The notes: generated by a model not told the origin, from the sequence alone. DNA of 64,000 nt from Archegozetes longisetosus (GCA_018873245.2 JAEMBT020000008.1:11011172-11075171); one strand, 5' to 3'; positions 35,440 through 47,386 are shown, numbered from the stretch's first letter. Translations and numbers: made by a program.

Positions 35440-36640
35440 AAGTGAATTTAACAGTTGCTGACTCTCCAATACAAGTTCGCTATCTTTCTCTAAGCCTTGT
35501 CCAACTACATTTTCTTAAACTTAAAGAACGGCCTATGTGCAAGTGCTTTAAATAAGTTTAAATCAAGGGATAATTTCTCCTTTAATCATAAATTAATTGA
35601 TTCACATCAAAAGAATTTTAGTGTCACACTTAACAACTTATGAGCAGAAAGAATACTAAACGAGTTCGACCTTAAAATTGAATACTATTGGTATGTTTGA
35701 CGGGAGCTCGGAATGGATATCAAAAACAGAATTTTATTGAAATTTTTTTACAAATTATTTAAAAGTAGTCCCCCATAGCCCGAATACACCGATTCATTCT
35801 GTCCTCCCACTTCTCGTACACCCGACGCCACTCTTCCGGAGTTATGCTTTCAATTAAAAATTAGAGAAGAACTAGACATGACTAGACTTTGATTGATCAT
35901 CAAAAATAAACAATTAGAGGCAGACGACTAAAATTTTGTGTGCGAAGTTCAAACACATTATATTAATTAAAAACATTAAAACAATTATTCTAAAATTTTT
36001 TTTTCATTCCCATTCCGAGCATCCATCAAACATACCAATAGAATACTTAAAAACGAATCAAATCTTCTTTTAACCTAATTACTTCTGTTCAGAAAGGTGT
36101 TAAATGGTTTTATATGGTTTTATTGAAATCAAACATGATCAAATTATTAATTGTCTAAAGTTTTCCAAATGTTTGATTTCAGGCATTGTCTATATTGAGC
36201 ACTTTATATTTGGAATATATTATAAAAACTTCTATAATATTATAATGTGATTTCTTTCAAAATGAAAACATTAGTTATTTAGAAAATTGATTGACTGCCT
36301 TCTATTAAAAGACAAATGATGGCTGTGATAGATACTTCTATACAATAATAAACAGTCTAAGAGTTAAGATCATGATCGACAGCCAAGAGTTTGAAAAATA
36401 AACAGACAATAATGTAAATAGGAACAAACTTTCTCTCAAAAGAACTAGTCCTTAAACAATTTCTACAAAAATGTGAATATAGTTTCTTCCTAAGATGTCT
36501 ACTACCAATAAATTGACTGTACCTCTCATTAACTCTGATTTAATTGAAGGTAATCTTAGGATATAGGACCTTGACGACGAAATTCTTTACATCATTTACA
36601 GTTTTGTTTTCTTTTTAAACCAATAACTTCGATGTGATGT
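35440..36640 (+). repeat. R1 repeat, longest copy, split by a mariner MITE
   Basis: Collinear with 27010-27960 and with the inverse of 26185-26585. A 351-bp mariner-like MITE interrupts it at 35688-36038. Confidence 0.7.
35688..36038 (-). mobile_element. mariner-type MITE, 351 bp, TA duplication
   Basis: About 29-bp inverted ends starting TTGGTATGTTTGA are flanked by TA (35686-35687, 36039-36040). The minus strand retains the transposase C-terminus (EEWRRVYEKW, then RMNRCIRAMGDYF and stop), typical of mariner/IS630. It is an internally deleted derivative. The empty site survives in the paralogous repeat near 27160. Confidence 0.85.
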
Positions 36641-36802
36641 TTTACAATTCTGTTGTGAAATTATGAATTTTATGAAGTTATTACCAGTCCTTATTTTTTA
36701 TGAGTTAGCGATTTGATCCAGGATAAACGAACATAGAATAACATTTTTATAAGTTATTGCTTATAAAAGGTCTAGCTATTGTCTATATTGATGACTTATA
36801 CC

Positions 36803-37454
36803 CAGGGCAAGTATTTTTCGGGAGTTTAATGTGGTCAAATCGGTTGGAAATCGGGAGCATAAAAGAACCGAAATCGGGACTTAAAAAGCAAAAATCGGGA
36901 GTTTAAAAAAATTCATTTTCAATCATAATACAACGAAAAACAGTTGTTTTCTTCCTTCAAATGTATTAAACTGCATTAACAGTTTTTCAAAAACTTATTG
37001 TACTATATAAATAGATTGATCTCCAAGTTTTCAGATGAAAAACACTGTTGATCTTCTGTCAAAAGATTTTTATACACAGTGAAAGAGCTCTAGACATCCA
37101 CGGGTAACAAAGGCGCATATTCTCTGTTCAAATGATGCTCGTAACTATTGTTTTCACAAAATATTTTTCAAAACTTTATCAAGATAATGAGTTTTCAATT
37201 ATAGTTTTGATCAACTTTTAAATATTTTCGTTATATTTTTAAGTCAAAATGAGATAAAACTTTTAAAAATCTCACATTTTTAAACAAAACATCCTAAATC
37301 GAGAGAAACTCGCGAGAAACCTAAAATCGGTAAAATCGGGACTTTCAAACTATTTTTGCTGAAGCCCGAAGTGAGCACAAATACTTTAACATAAAATCCT
37401 CAAAGAACAACTTTAGGGAAAATGATTGGAATTTTCCGATAAATACTTGCCCTG
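36803..37454. mobile_element. hAT-type MITE, 652 bp
   Basis: Ends are CAGGGCAAGTATTT in inverted orientation. A perfect 8-bp duplication CTTATACC flanks it (36795-36802, 37455-37462). The interior is rich in ATCGGGA blocks, without ORFs. Confidence 0.9.
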
Positions 37455-37880
37455 CTTATACCCTATAAATATGGTTAGCGCCTTACTAGACAATCTTCCT
37501 TTAAAAGTAAAATTCCCACAAATGAAATTGAGAAATCTGTATCTCGCTCTAATTAATTATTTTTTGTAAAGACATTCAATTTGAAGAGTTATGCATTAAA
37601 TTAAAACATATCTGAAAGATTTTAGAAAAATTAGGTTTGAAGGACATGGAAGAATGAACCACAAATATTCAACAAGTCTGGGACTCAATAGGCTTTAGCT
37701 TATTGGAGTCTTTAATTAATAGTATGCCGTAGACGATTCAAGTCTGTATTGATAAAAAGGGAATGAAATTCAAGTATTAATCATGTATTTTTTAAAAATA
37801 GTGTGGGGATAAATTATAATTCATTTTAAATCAAAATTTAATAGAATTTGAAATTATAACTAATTTAATTTATCGCAACT

Positions 37881-37881
<1 letters not shown>
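37455..37881. other. No recognised gene
   Basis: AT-rich spacer between a hAT MITE and a LINE tail. Confidence 0.5.
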
Positions 37882-37920
<39 letters not shown>

Positions 37921-39650
37921 TAATCACTAAAATTGTACATCGATTTGAACACATATTTTAATATTTTGAGATCTCTTCTAACTTTAAGAGGTTTAAGATA
38001 GAGCTCTAATAGTCTTTGAGAGTAAGATAAATGACATAAATTTGCTCGATTGCAAATAAACTTAGTGATTTTTTTTGTATGCATTCAATTCTTTTGCTTT
38101 GTTGTTCATTAAGAACCCAAGTTATATAGCAATATTCAGCTAATGGAAGAATATATACTTTATATAATTGAGTCAAAATATCAGGACTCGCAAAAACGCA
38201 TAATCTTTTGAGTGTTGTCCACTTTCTCATGCAGGAGCTGTAGACATAATCGACATGATCATTAAAATTTAGACTATTATCAATAAAAACTCAGAGATGT
38301 TTATGATTTTGTTGTAAAGGTATAGATTGACCGTTAATTTGATAGAGGGGAAGTTCAACTAAATTCTTTAAGGAAAATCTCATTTGTACAGATTTAGATA
38401 CATTAAGTTTCAATCGTTTTTCATCACTCCATTTCTGAACAGCATCCAAATCAGTTTGAAGTAACAAATATCTGATTTACCATATATCAATTTCAATAGA
38501 ACAGTATCATCAGCATACTTGAAAGGTTTAGAGTACAATATAACAGAAACTATTTCCCTTATATAAATATTAAATAGAACAGGACTCAATTTGCCACCTT
38601 GTATGACACCTGAAACATCAAACAACTCAGATTTCATACCATCAAACTTCACATATTGTTTTCTTTCGGATAAAAAACTGACAATGATATTGTAATAACG
38701 TCTTAGTTTCTTAATTAGACCTATATCATAATATTTTTGTAATAACCTATATTTCTAAACTCTAATTCTCATAACTCACCTTATATGTCAACATTTATTA
38801 CCGACTTAAAGATTACTTTTTATTTGTACAAAAGAAATTTTCACATGCTTGTCTCAACTGTAAAAGTTATGAAGACAGCTGATAGTAAGCATATTTCATC
38901 TCTTAAAACCTACCTAAGTATGTCCTAAATATACAATTTTCCAATCATAGCTAAATGTGCTATTAACCTTGTAAGATTTAACCTATCATTGTAAAATATT
39001 TTTCAACTTAACCCGCCTATTGTTCCTATAAAATGTCGTGTTTTTCCTAAATTTTTCGCTCTTTATTCCAGTGTTAAAAATTCTGTGAAATCTTATGTAA
39101 TTTGTGGTTATGTTAAATAAAGTGCTATATTTTAAAATTTGATTTCGTACACGCTCCTATTAAAGATCCAGACTTTACAATATTTAGAATTTTACTAACA
39201 ATTCCTATGGTTTGCAATTCATTTACGAGCTCAGAATGGGATATAGCATCATAAGCATTAGAATAATCGAGAAAAATAGCGTCGATACACATTAAAGCCT
39301 TATTACCGAAAGCTGTAGTGATTGTGTAGATCAAATCAATTAATTGATGCGAGGTACTTATCCCAGTTCTGAACCCGTATTGAAAGTCAGGTAGAATATC
39401 ACTACAAGTTATAAATGAATTAACATTATTATAGAGTAGAGATTCAAATATTTTCATGCAATTATTGAAAACAGAGACCGGTCGATAGGACGTTATACTG
39501 TTCTTTGGTTTATTCGGTTTGTGAACAGGCGTCACACAACTAATTTTCATATCTTTTGCTATTCTTTCATGGAATAAAATTGCATTGAATAGTACAAAAA
39601 ATACTCGACTAAAAAGACCACATGTAATTAAAGGCTATTCGTTAGATTTT
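37882..39650 (-). mobile_element. LINE (non-LTR retrotransposon) remnant with (TTA)n tail
   Basis: Minus-strand frames encode a reverse transcriptase. The fingers region is ITSYRPVSVFNNCMKIFE, then DFQYGFRTGISTSHQLIDLI, DYSNAYDAI, SGVIQGGKLSPVLFNIY and the catalytic YADD within KPFKYADDTVLLKL. Thumb and 3' segments follow to about 37950, with ILPLAEYCYITW. Stops, frame changes and a foreign insertion of roughly 400 bp (about 38740-39175) break it. The sense strand ends in a (TTA)n microsatellite at 37882-37918, a tail type seen in I-like and some CR1/Jockey-group LINEs. The 5' part is missing. Confidence 0.85.
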
Positions 39651-40886
39651 GTTTGTTATTAAGTGTAAATAAGAGTTTTTTGAAGAAAAATCACGTGAAA
39701 AAGCTTTATAATACTGTCACGTTTATTTCGTGACTCGGGATCTTTTCTAATTAATTTTAGAATTTGTATTTAAAAAATTTATATTGTCTTATGTTTTGTT
39801 GTTTGCTAGTTGTACAAATTGGGATCAGGGACCTCAATGTGAGACCTCAATTCGTTTATGTTAGAATCAGGCTGGACTCGTGTTTTAAATTATAACTTCC
39901 ATACTAACTTTTACAATACGCGATATATTGATGAATTGATGAATTAATACACTTTTCACTATTGATATTAATTTAACTTTATTCAAAATGTTCAATATTA
40001 CATGTTATACGCTTATTAACATGCACTATCTATCTATCTATCTCTGAATCCCCCTTTCCACACTTTCCCTGCTCTCCTTATATACCTTTTTGTATTCTAT
40101 CTTATCTTGTTCTTAAAACTAAAGTTTACATAATTCTCGATATTTTCTTAGAAAAATATGTTTTTAAGTAAAAAATTAAAAGAGAGCTTATTGTTGATAA
40201 AATAGACTTTTTATCTATTACTTTATCAATATAATAAATTTTCTTTTAATTATATAATAAAACATTTCTTAATTAGTTTATTGCTTAATAACGATAACTT
40301 ATATTGATACATTTTACATTTTACAATACCAAAGGGTAACTGTTGGGTCGAAGGCGACAATCATAGCAAGTCTATGGATAGGTTAATAACTTATTTAAAT
40401 AGCAACACTTATTCAAATCATTTTAAAACAATTTCACTCATTTCTATAGCAATACTTTCGGACCCGTGCCATTAGGTTTGATGTCATCCATATCTTTGTA
40501 CATAATATGGCCGCCGAATAGATGAAAAAGATTGAAGATTTCGATGCCTTCAGATAGAGCAACAATCTTATATCCAAGTGATAATTGTTTAGTTACTATT
40601 AATAATCAAGATATTAATGCTGACGAAAGTTTTAATTTCATTCCCAATTGAACCCAATTGAATGTTTATTTTAGTAAATCTAAACTTAAAGCATAATACT
40701 CTAAATTTTAATATATTTTGATTATAAGTTGTTTGGTCCCATTAAATTATATTCACATTTCAAGTCTGAACTTGAAATTCTTTTCGCATCTCATATTATC
40801 TCAATTACAAAAATATCGATTATAACTGCGTTTGTTTCACAAAACTTTTCTTAAGAGGTTAAGCAATAATTAGTGATAAGAGTTTT
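39651..40886. other. No recognised gene
   Basis: AT-rich. A (TATC)n tract lies near 40030. A minus-strand stretch at about 40440-40575 reads IEIFNLFHLFGGHIMYKDMD and ends in a stop. It looks protein-like but I cannot assign it. Confidence 0.45.
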
Positions 40887-42289
40887 GGTCAGTTTCGGGA
40901 GATGGGGTGAAGGATAAAACTCTAGAACCGTTCAACATACAGCCAAAAGTGAGCTATCGTTAGACTCGTCTTTACATCCCAAATTTGCTGAGCTATAGCG
41001 TGGTCCTATGCAATGACCTTTGACCTCGGTATACGTCTAAAACCAAATTGACTCAAAATTTTCACATTGTGCGATTTGCAAAATTCAACCATCGTTCGAT
41101 TGAGCATGGCCTAATGTCTCAATTTGTCTATGAGAGCTACCCTCTATTTGACCTCTGACCTTTTATACAAGCCAAAAATAAATTTAAGTTGAAAGTTTTA
41201 TGCGTTTTAACGTTTATCCCTGGTTCTTAAAATATGTCTTTGACCTGCTACTAATCTTCTAAACCTTCCACACACTTCTCTACCCCACTTGACCTTGTCA
41301 GTGAACTTCGACCTTCGGTCTTATAAGACCGTTCTGTTGGACTAAATGTAACGAGGACGAGCATCTTGTCATTAGTATAAAGAGTATATATCAAAATAAA
41401 AATTTCATATCCAGGTACGCACGTTTTAAAAATTTTGCACCCCCTGCGCGTATTATACATATAAGTTTTTTTTAAATCGGTCGAATAATTAAAAAGTAAT
41501 CAACTTTAATTTTTACGGAGTCTTTTCTTTTACACCCTGTATATATGATTGAAGTATGGTGTGAGTATACAGTGCGAACTACTGGTCAGATTTAATTGAG
41601 TGAGGTGTCAATGGATTCAGTATAGAGTGAGGAACAGATGCACAGTTATAAACTCTCAATGACTCTAGGTCAAAAGTTATCTGGGATCAAATGAACGAAA
41701 TTAAATGAAATTAAGAGACAGAAACATTTAATTGTAACAAAACTTAACCAAACAAAACCTCACCCAACCTAAACTAACCCGACCCAACCTAATTGAAACT
41801 CAAATTATGCTATGAAATATAGATAAGATGAATAACTTAAAATGAAAAACTCTTAAATCACTTTTTACAACTTAAACAAAAGTAATGAAAATTCGAAAAG
41901 TGGGCATAACTTTCTATAATAGGCGTATCCGGGGATGAATTTTTTCCCCTGACATCCAATCTTTTTACTGATTCAGAAAATATATACATCGACTATAAAT
42001 TCAATGGCCTCTTTTCGACAGAACACTCGAAAGATATAGTACAAAAGATAATGCGGATGATATAAGAAGTATGATGCAATATATATGATTAATTATCGAC
42101 AACCATTGTTTTAGGGCTCTAACTGTACTAATTAATTATGTGACCAGAAAAATCAAGTTCTGGTAGAAACATGAACGCTATGGATAGCGTTAAGGGGTCA
42201 AATGTCAAGTCATAAGATAGGCAAATAGGGTGAATCTTAGCAATCCCTGCTCGGGGTGTTCCTATTTCCTATTGGCCTATATCAACGAG

Positions 42290-42715
42290 TCATATGTCGT
42301 TGGAAAGGTCTCGTCAAGCTGAGTTCAACGATACCATAGATGATGACCTGTGACCTCCGGTTCGCCGACGGGTGACCTTTGACCTCTGACCTATTACCAC
42401 AATACTTAACCCCTGTAACATATATATCGTTGGAGAGGTTTCGCCAAGCTGAGTCCAACGATACCATACATGATGACCTGTGACCTCGGGTTCGCCGACG
42501 GGTGACCTTTAATCCCCGACCTATTACAACAATACTTAACCCCTACAACATACATATCGTTGGAAAGGTCTTGACATACAGAGCTCAACGATGCCATACA
42601 TGATGACCTGTGACCTCGGGTTCACCGACGGGTGACCTTTGACTTCTGACCTCTGACCGAAATACTTAACCCCTACAACATATATATCGTTGGAAAGGTC
42701 TCTTCCAACTGAATA
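42290..42715. repeat. ~130-bp tandem units in left Merlin arm
   Basis: Units recur about every 130 bases (anchor CATGATGACCTGTGACCTC near 42336, 42466, 42596), each with a GTTGGAAAGGTCTCG-like block. The right arm (44400-44830) mirrors them. They may be transposase-binding iterons. Confidence 0.85.
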
Positions 42716-42959
42716 CAATAATAACACTCATATCACTTTGAGACTAAAAAACAAAACGAAGGTTTTCACTGTTGAGCGCCCTGGGGAACTGTCCCACAAG
42801 GCACCGCCTGTTCCCTCCCTTCGCCCTTAAAACGGGGCGATGAGTTCAATACACCTTGATTTTTCCGTTAATCAGAATTCGAATCTTATTCTTGATTCGA
42901 ATCTTGGAATGTATCGTGATATAATGGTGGACGATGAAGAGTAAGTCTATCTAAATAAA

Positions 42960-44236
42960 GAGCAGGTCCAGGATAACTTTAACGACATCTTTCAGAAAAT
43001 GTTTAAATCTTTGACCATAACTGTACTTTTCTTTTCTATTCTTAAAATGAGCAAATTTGTATAAATATTGAGAAATGAATTGGTCAATGTATTTGTTTGA
43101 GCGATAAGTTTTAATATTTTTTTCAATTGTGCCCAACGGCTTTCAATATTTTGAGTGTGTATTTGTTTATCATCTGGACAGACAAAATGAAGGCTGTGAT
43201 TGACACTATAATGGTCAAACAAATGATGTTGCCTAAGTGAAATGTATTTATAAACTGCAGCTGAATCGGTAACTAAGATTGAACCTGGCTAAACATAGTT
43301 TCTAACTAAACAGTCAATAACCGAAACTGTTCTATTTGGGACTCGAAACATGAATGCCTCTTTTGTTAATCTGCATGTCCCACCTACGACCCAAATATGT
43401 TTTTCTCCTTCTAACATTCTGCCTCGCTTGTACTTACGATGAACAATGTGAGTTTCGTCGATCTCGACAAAATGACTGAATATTTTGCCATCCTCATCAT
43501 ATAGACCTCCGATTTTACGTCCAGGTTGGGATAAGATGACCTCTTGAACTTTTCTACAAGCAGAATACCAATTTGAAATTGTATTTTTTTCAACATGACA
43601 CTCAATTGCCGCTTGTTGATTAGTAAGCTCAGCTACAAATGCCAATACAATGCGCAATGTTTCTCTTATCGAAAGTTTAGAACTTTTAAAGAATGTCCAT
43701 GAAGTAGGACTAATAGATTTTCGACAAATTGGACAGCTATATATCCAATGCAATTTTTCTCTTTGAGCTTTCATAATAATGCATTCAGTATCAGGGTGAT
43801 TAACACAAGATGGTTTAGGATTAGAAAGTTGGCTAGGAAGTAAACTCATCAATTCACAAAACTCAATGGCATCATTCTCATTACGAAACTTTTGGTTAAA
43901 ATTAGACATGTTCAAATAATCGAAAACGGTGGAAAAGTTAAAACTGTCTGGTTCAATAGATGATCGTGCACGTCTTAGCATGAATGATAAAATTATACCA
44001 ATACTAAAAGCAAAAACCAATGAAATTAAAAAATGTAAATTGAATACGGTCGAAGAGGTGAAAGGAATTGAATAGTGCCGTGAAAACGGCAATTCAACAT
44101 TACTTGTCACTTTTTTCACTGACTGATAAGATGGTGGATCGCTATGGTGTTGCCCTGAAAAGGGCAGGACACCATTAATTGGTACTGAAGTACCGTTAGC
44201 GATAATAAAGACTAAAAAGTATATTGAAACCCGCAT
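42960..44236 (-). pseudogene. Merlin transposase (ISXO2-like DDE), interrupted
   Basis: The first frame (44236 to 43289, 315 codons) has a CVNHPDTEC...CPIC zinc-binding region, SPTSWTFFKSSKLSIRETLR, a helix-turn-helix-like stretch and the first catalytic Asp in VEIDETHIVHRKYKRGR. It stops with TAG after VRNYV. The same frame then continues with PGSILVTDSAAVY (second Asp) and HTQNIESRWAQLKK (catalytic Glu). After that an A-run indel shifts the frame, and FISQYLYKFAHF follows in another frame. All three window copies share the TAG. The first ~100 residues carry two hydrophobic segments, which is odd for a transposase. By family it cuts and pastes Merlin ends with 8-9-bp duplications. This copy is probably inactive. 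Confidence 0.85.
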
Positions 44237-45439
44237 TGCTTACGCTGTGGAAAGTAGATAAAGAAAATTATGAATATGTATACCTTCTCAGAAGGGTAAA
44301 TTATACAAGCATTATTTGATCTAATAGGGAGATAATATAATTTGAAAATCAAAACTTATGATGAATAGGTCTCAAGATCACATGAGCGTTATTATTGTAT
44401 TCAGTTGGAAGAGACCTTTCCAACGATATATATGTTGTAGGGGTTAAGTATTTCGGTCAGAGGTCAGAAGTCAAAGGTCACCCGTCGGTGAACCCGAGGT
44501 CACAGGTCATCATGTATGGCATCGTTGAGCTCTGTATGTCAAGACCTTTCCAACGATATGTATGTTGTAGGGGTTAAGTATTGTTGTAATAGGTCGGGGA
44601 TTAAAGGTCACCCGTCGGCGAACCCGAGGTCACAGGTCATCATGTATGGTATCGTTGGACTCAGCTTGGCGAAACCTCTCCAACGATATATATGTTACAG
44701 GGGTTAAGTATTGTGGTAATAGGTCAGAGGTCAAAGGTCACCCGTCGGCGAACCGGAGGTCACAGGTCATCATCTATGGTATCGTTGAACTCAGCTTGAC
44801 GAGACCTTTCCAACGACATATGACTCGTTGATATAGGCCAATAGGAACACCCCGAGCAGGGATTGCTAAGATTCATCCGGCAAATAAGATATCAGTGAAC
44901 TTAGTATGATGAGGCGAATTCAATTATACTCCACTTGTATAGTAGAAAAGCAGTAACAATTCTATAGATCAAAGGTTAAAGTTCAATATTATGGCCAAAT
45001 GTTGTCTTAATGTGTTAGAGGCACAGAAGATTCTGAAAAAGCTTAAATTAAAAACTAAAAGTCAAGATCACACTTTAAAATGCATAAAATGTACAACTTC
45101 GACTAGTTTTTAGCTTGTAACTAAGATCAGAGGTCATATAGAGGGTAGGCCCCATAGACTTATTGAAGCAGTAAGCGATGCTGAATCGAACCGCGGTCGA
45201 ATTTTGAAAATCACTCAATGTGGAAATTTTGGGTCATTCTTGTTTTTGTGCTTATCGAGGTCAAATGTCATGATCCAAGGGCAGTGATATAGGTTGAAGT
45301 ATTTGCCACATGGAGCAGAGTCCATTGATTTATTACGTTAATTTAAACATTGAGTGGTTCTCGAGTTATAGCCTTCACCCCATCTCCCGAAACTGACCGC
45401 CAATTGTAATAGAAAATTCGTTAAACAAAAAAATAAAAG

Positions 45440-47386
45440 AAAAGGGAAACTCGATGATTCAAAAATTTCAGGGAGTATTTAAATAATAAATTCTCTAAGA
45501 AAATCCTTGAAAGTGAATATGTTTGCGATAGTTGCTATCAATATTATAATAGATCGCGTTCTAATAAAAGTAGAGTACAAACTTGGAGCTCTCAAACGAG
45601 TATATCATCAAAAATAGCAGAGTTAGAAATAAATAAACTGATGTAGTCAGCATAAAATCAGATATATCTTATGAACATCACTGCCTAGTATGTGGATTAT
45701 TAATCCGTAATAGGCTTCCCGCTGAAGAAGCATTAGAAGCATACATCGGCAAAAAATCTTCATAAAAGAGGAAGCTCGATGCTGTGAGAAACATCTCATA
45801 AAAAATGGGGAGAAAATTGAACTGAGTTTAGATTCGTTAACAAAATTACAAACTGAAATGATCATTTATAGTAGCGATAAAATCATCAAATTACTCAACT
45901 CACTATGTAATGAAGTGAACAAACAGCGACACTATTGCCTTCATCAGGGTGAATCATGGAGTGACACGGATTGCAAATCCATGACAGGCCTCACAAAATC
46001 ACAAATTGAAACTATGAAAGACAAATACAAAAGTCTCAAAAATTCCAAAATCAGATCTGTGTTCACAGCACACGCAATTTATTTAACATAACTAAGGTTA
46101 GGTATTAGCAACAAGCATTTGCCAGTACTCTTCAAAATTGAGACCGAGAATATTAATAAATGCATTACGGCAATGAGAAAAGAATTGAGGGATAAACTAG
46201 TTGACCATAAATTAGGATTGAAAAATGTAACTAGACATAGTTTAAAAGAAAATATGACAACATTTGCGAGAGAATTGTTCACTGAAAATAGTGACAATAT
46301 AGTAACACTCTGAGATGGCACTTATGCATATATTCAGAAAAATTCAAACAATAGATTCCAACGTAAAACATGGAGTATTCAAGAGTTGAAGTTAAGTTAA
46401 GCCATTTGTTGCATGCTGCCCTAATGGGTATATCCTTGATGTATATGGACCATACCCTGCAAATGTGAATGATTCAGAAATATTAAAACAAGTATTCATA
46501 ACTGATCAATATGTAAACTTGTTTGAGAAAAATGATGTATTCCTAGTTGATAGGGGATTCCGCGATGCAAAACTATTCCTTGAAAACAAAGGATATAAAG
46601 TCCGAATACCTGAATTAAAATCTAAATCTCAAAATCACTTAACTACCGACCAGGCAAATAAGTCGAGATTTGCTACTAAAATACGATATGTGGTGGAAAT
46701 CGTGAATGGGAAATTGAAACAGTTTCGTAGTCTTGACCGGGTCAGCCAAAATTCAACACTGAATTCATTTGAAGCAGACTTTTAAATAGCGGCTTCACTT
46801 ATAAATGAGTTCTTCAAGCCGCCAAATCTTGACTCTGATGAGTCATTCATAGCCCAATTGATGAAAAGTAGACTTAACAAAGAGAACACACTAGAAAAAT
46901 AAGTTGAAGAGATGAATCTCAGTAAGAAGAAAATAGAATTTTAGAAAATTAATACCAATAAATTGGATGACTTCCCTAAGTTAGAAACGTGTGATCTTAA
47001 GTATTTAACACTCAGCTCATACCAAATTAAACAGTCTTTAGGATAATATACTGAAATGATTGAAAAACACACTGACTTCATAATTGAGAAACATAAGAAT
47101 ATAAATAGACTAATAAGATCAAAACTTCAGTCCCGCCACTGCAATCGCGAAACATATACAATATATGTTCAATATGAGCCCAATTCTAATGGAAGAGAAT
47201 CGATAATTGGGTACACATGCAGATATAAAAATGTTTTAAGAACAGTAGGCATGTGTTCACACGTCGCTACTATGATATGGTATTTCGGATATGCTAAGGC
47301 ACATGGTGCGATTAATCGAACGGCTGATAATTTGGATGAGATCTTTCCAAATATTGTAGTCGATAACTCTGACAGTGAAGACGAAT
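45440..47386 (+). mobile_element. DDE_Tnp_4-type transposon remnant with SWIM-like finger
   Basis: The gene is spread over plus-strand frames with several stops and frame changes. N-terminal pieces have CxxC motifs (CDSC, CLVCG) and an HTH_Tnp_4-like WSDTDCKSMTGLTKSQIETM. The catalytic core includes GYILDVYGPYPANVNDSEIL and VFLVDRGFRDAKLFLENKGY. The ANKSRFATKIRYVVEIVNGK segment carries the last acidic residue. The last piece (47056-47386) has YTCRYKN...GMCSHVATMIWYFGYA, a SWIM-like CxHx finger, and an acidic end SDSEDE. The architecture resembles IS5/PIF-like elements, possibly IS4EU. No terminal repeats were identified. It starts just beyond the 40887-45398 element. Confidence 0.7.

Larger units (their letters stand above)
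42228..44878 (-). mobile_element. Merlin DNA transposon copy B, nearly complete, 2651 bp
   Basis: Inverted repeats of about 515 bp (42228-42746 and 44370-44878) start GGGTGAATC/GGATGAATC. They are flanked by a perfect 8-bp duplication GGCAAATA (42220-42227, 44879-44886), as Merlin makes. Each arm holds several ~130-bp tandem units with CAACGATATATATGTT and TGACCTTTGACCTC blocks. This is the most complete of three copies, and its perfect duplication marks it as the youngest. Confidence 0.95.
40887..45398. mobile_element. Unassigned TIR element hosting a nested Merlin
   Basis: A perfect 27-bp inverted repeat begins GGTCAGTTTCGGGAGATGGG at 40887-40913, with its complement at 45372-45398. More diverged inverted similarity continues inward for about 300 bp. 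Subtracting the Merlin insertion leaves about 1.85 kb without a recognisable transposase. No target duplication was found. Family unknown. Confidence 0.65.

Noticed and set aside
37882-37918. Independent microsatellite
   Set aside because: It abuts the 3' end of a LINE in the correct orientation and is best read as its tail.
40440-40575. Kelch-like exon (FHLFGGHIMYKDMD) on the minus strand
   Set aside because: It is too short and lacks flanking kelch motifs, and I could not match it to LZTR1 or another kelch protein.
42282-42727. Three overlapping ~60-codon ORFs with a repeated YVVGVKYC motif
   Set aside because: They are frame shadows of the 130-bp tandem units in the Merlin arm; the mirrored arm shows the same frames.
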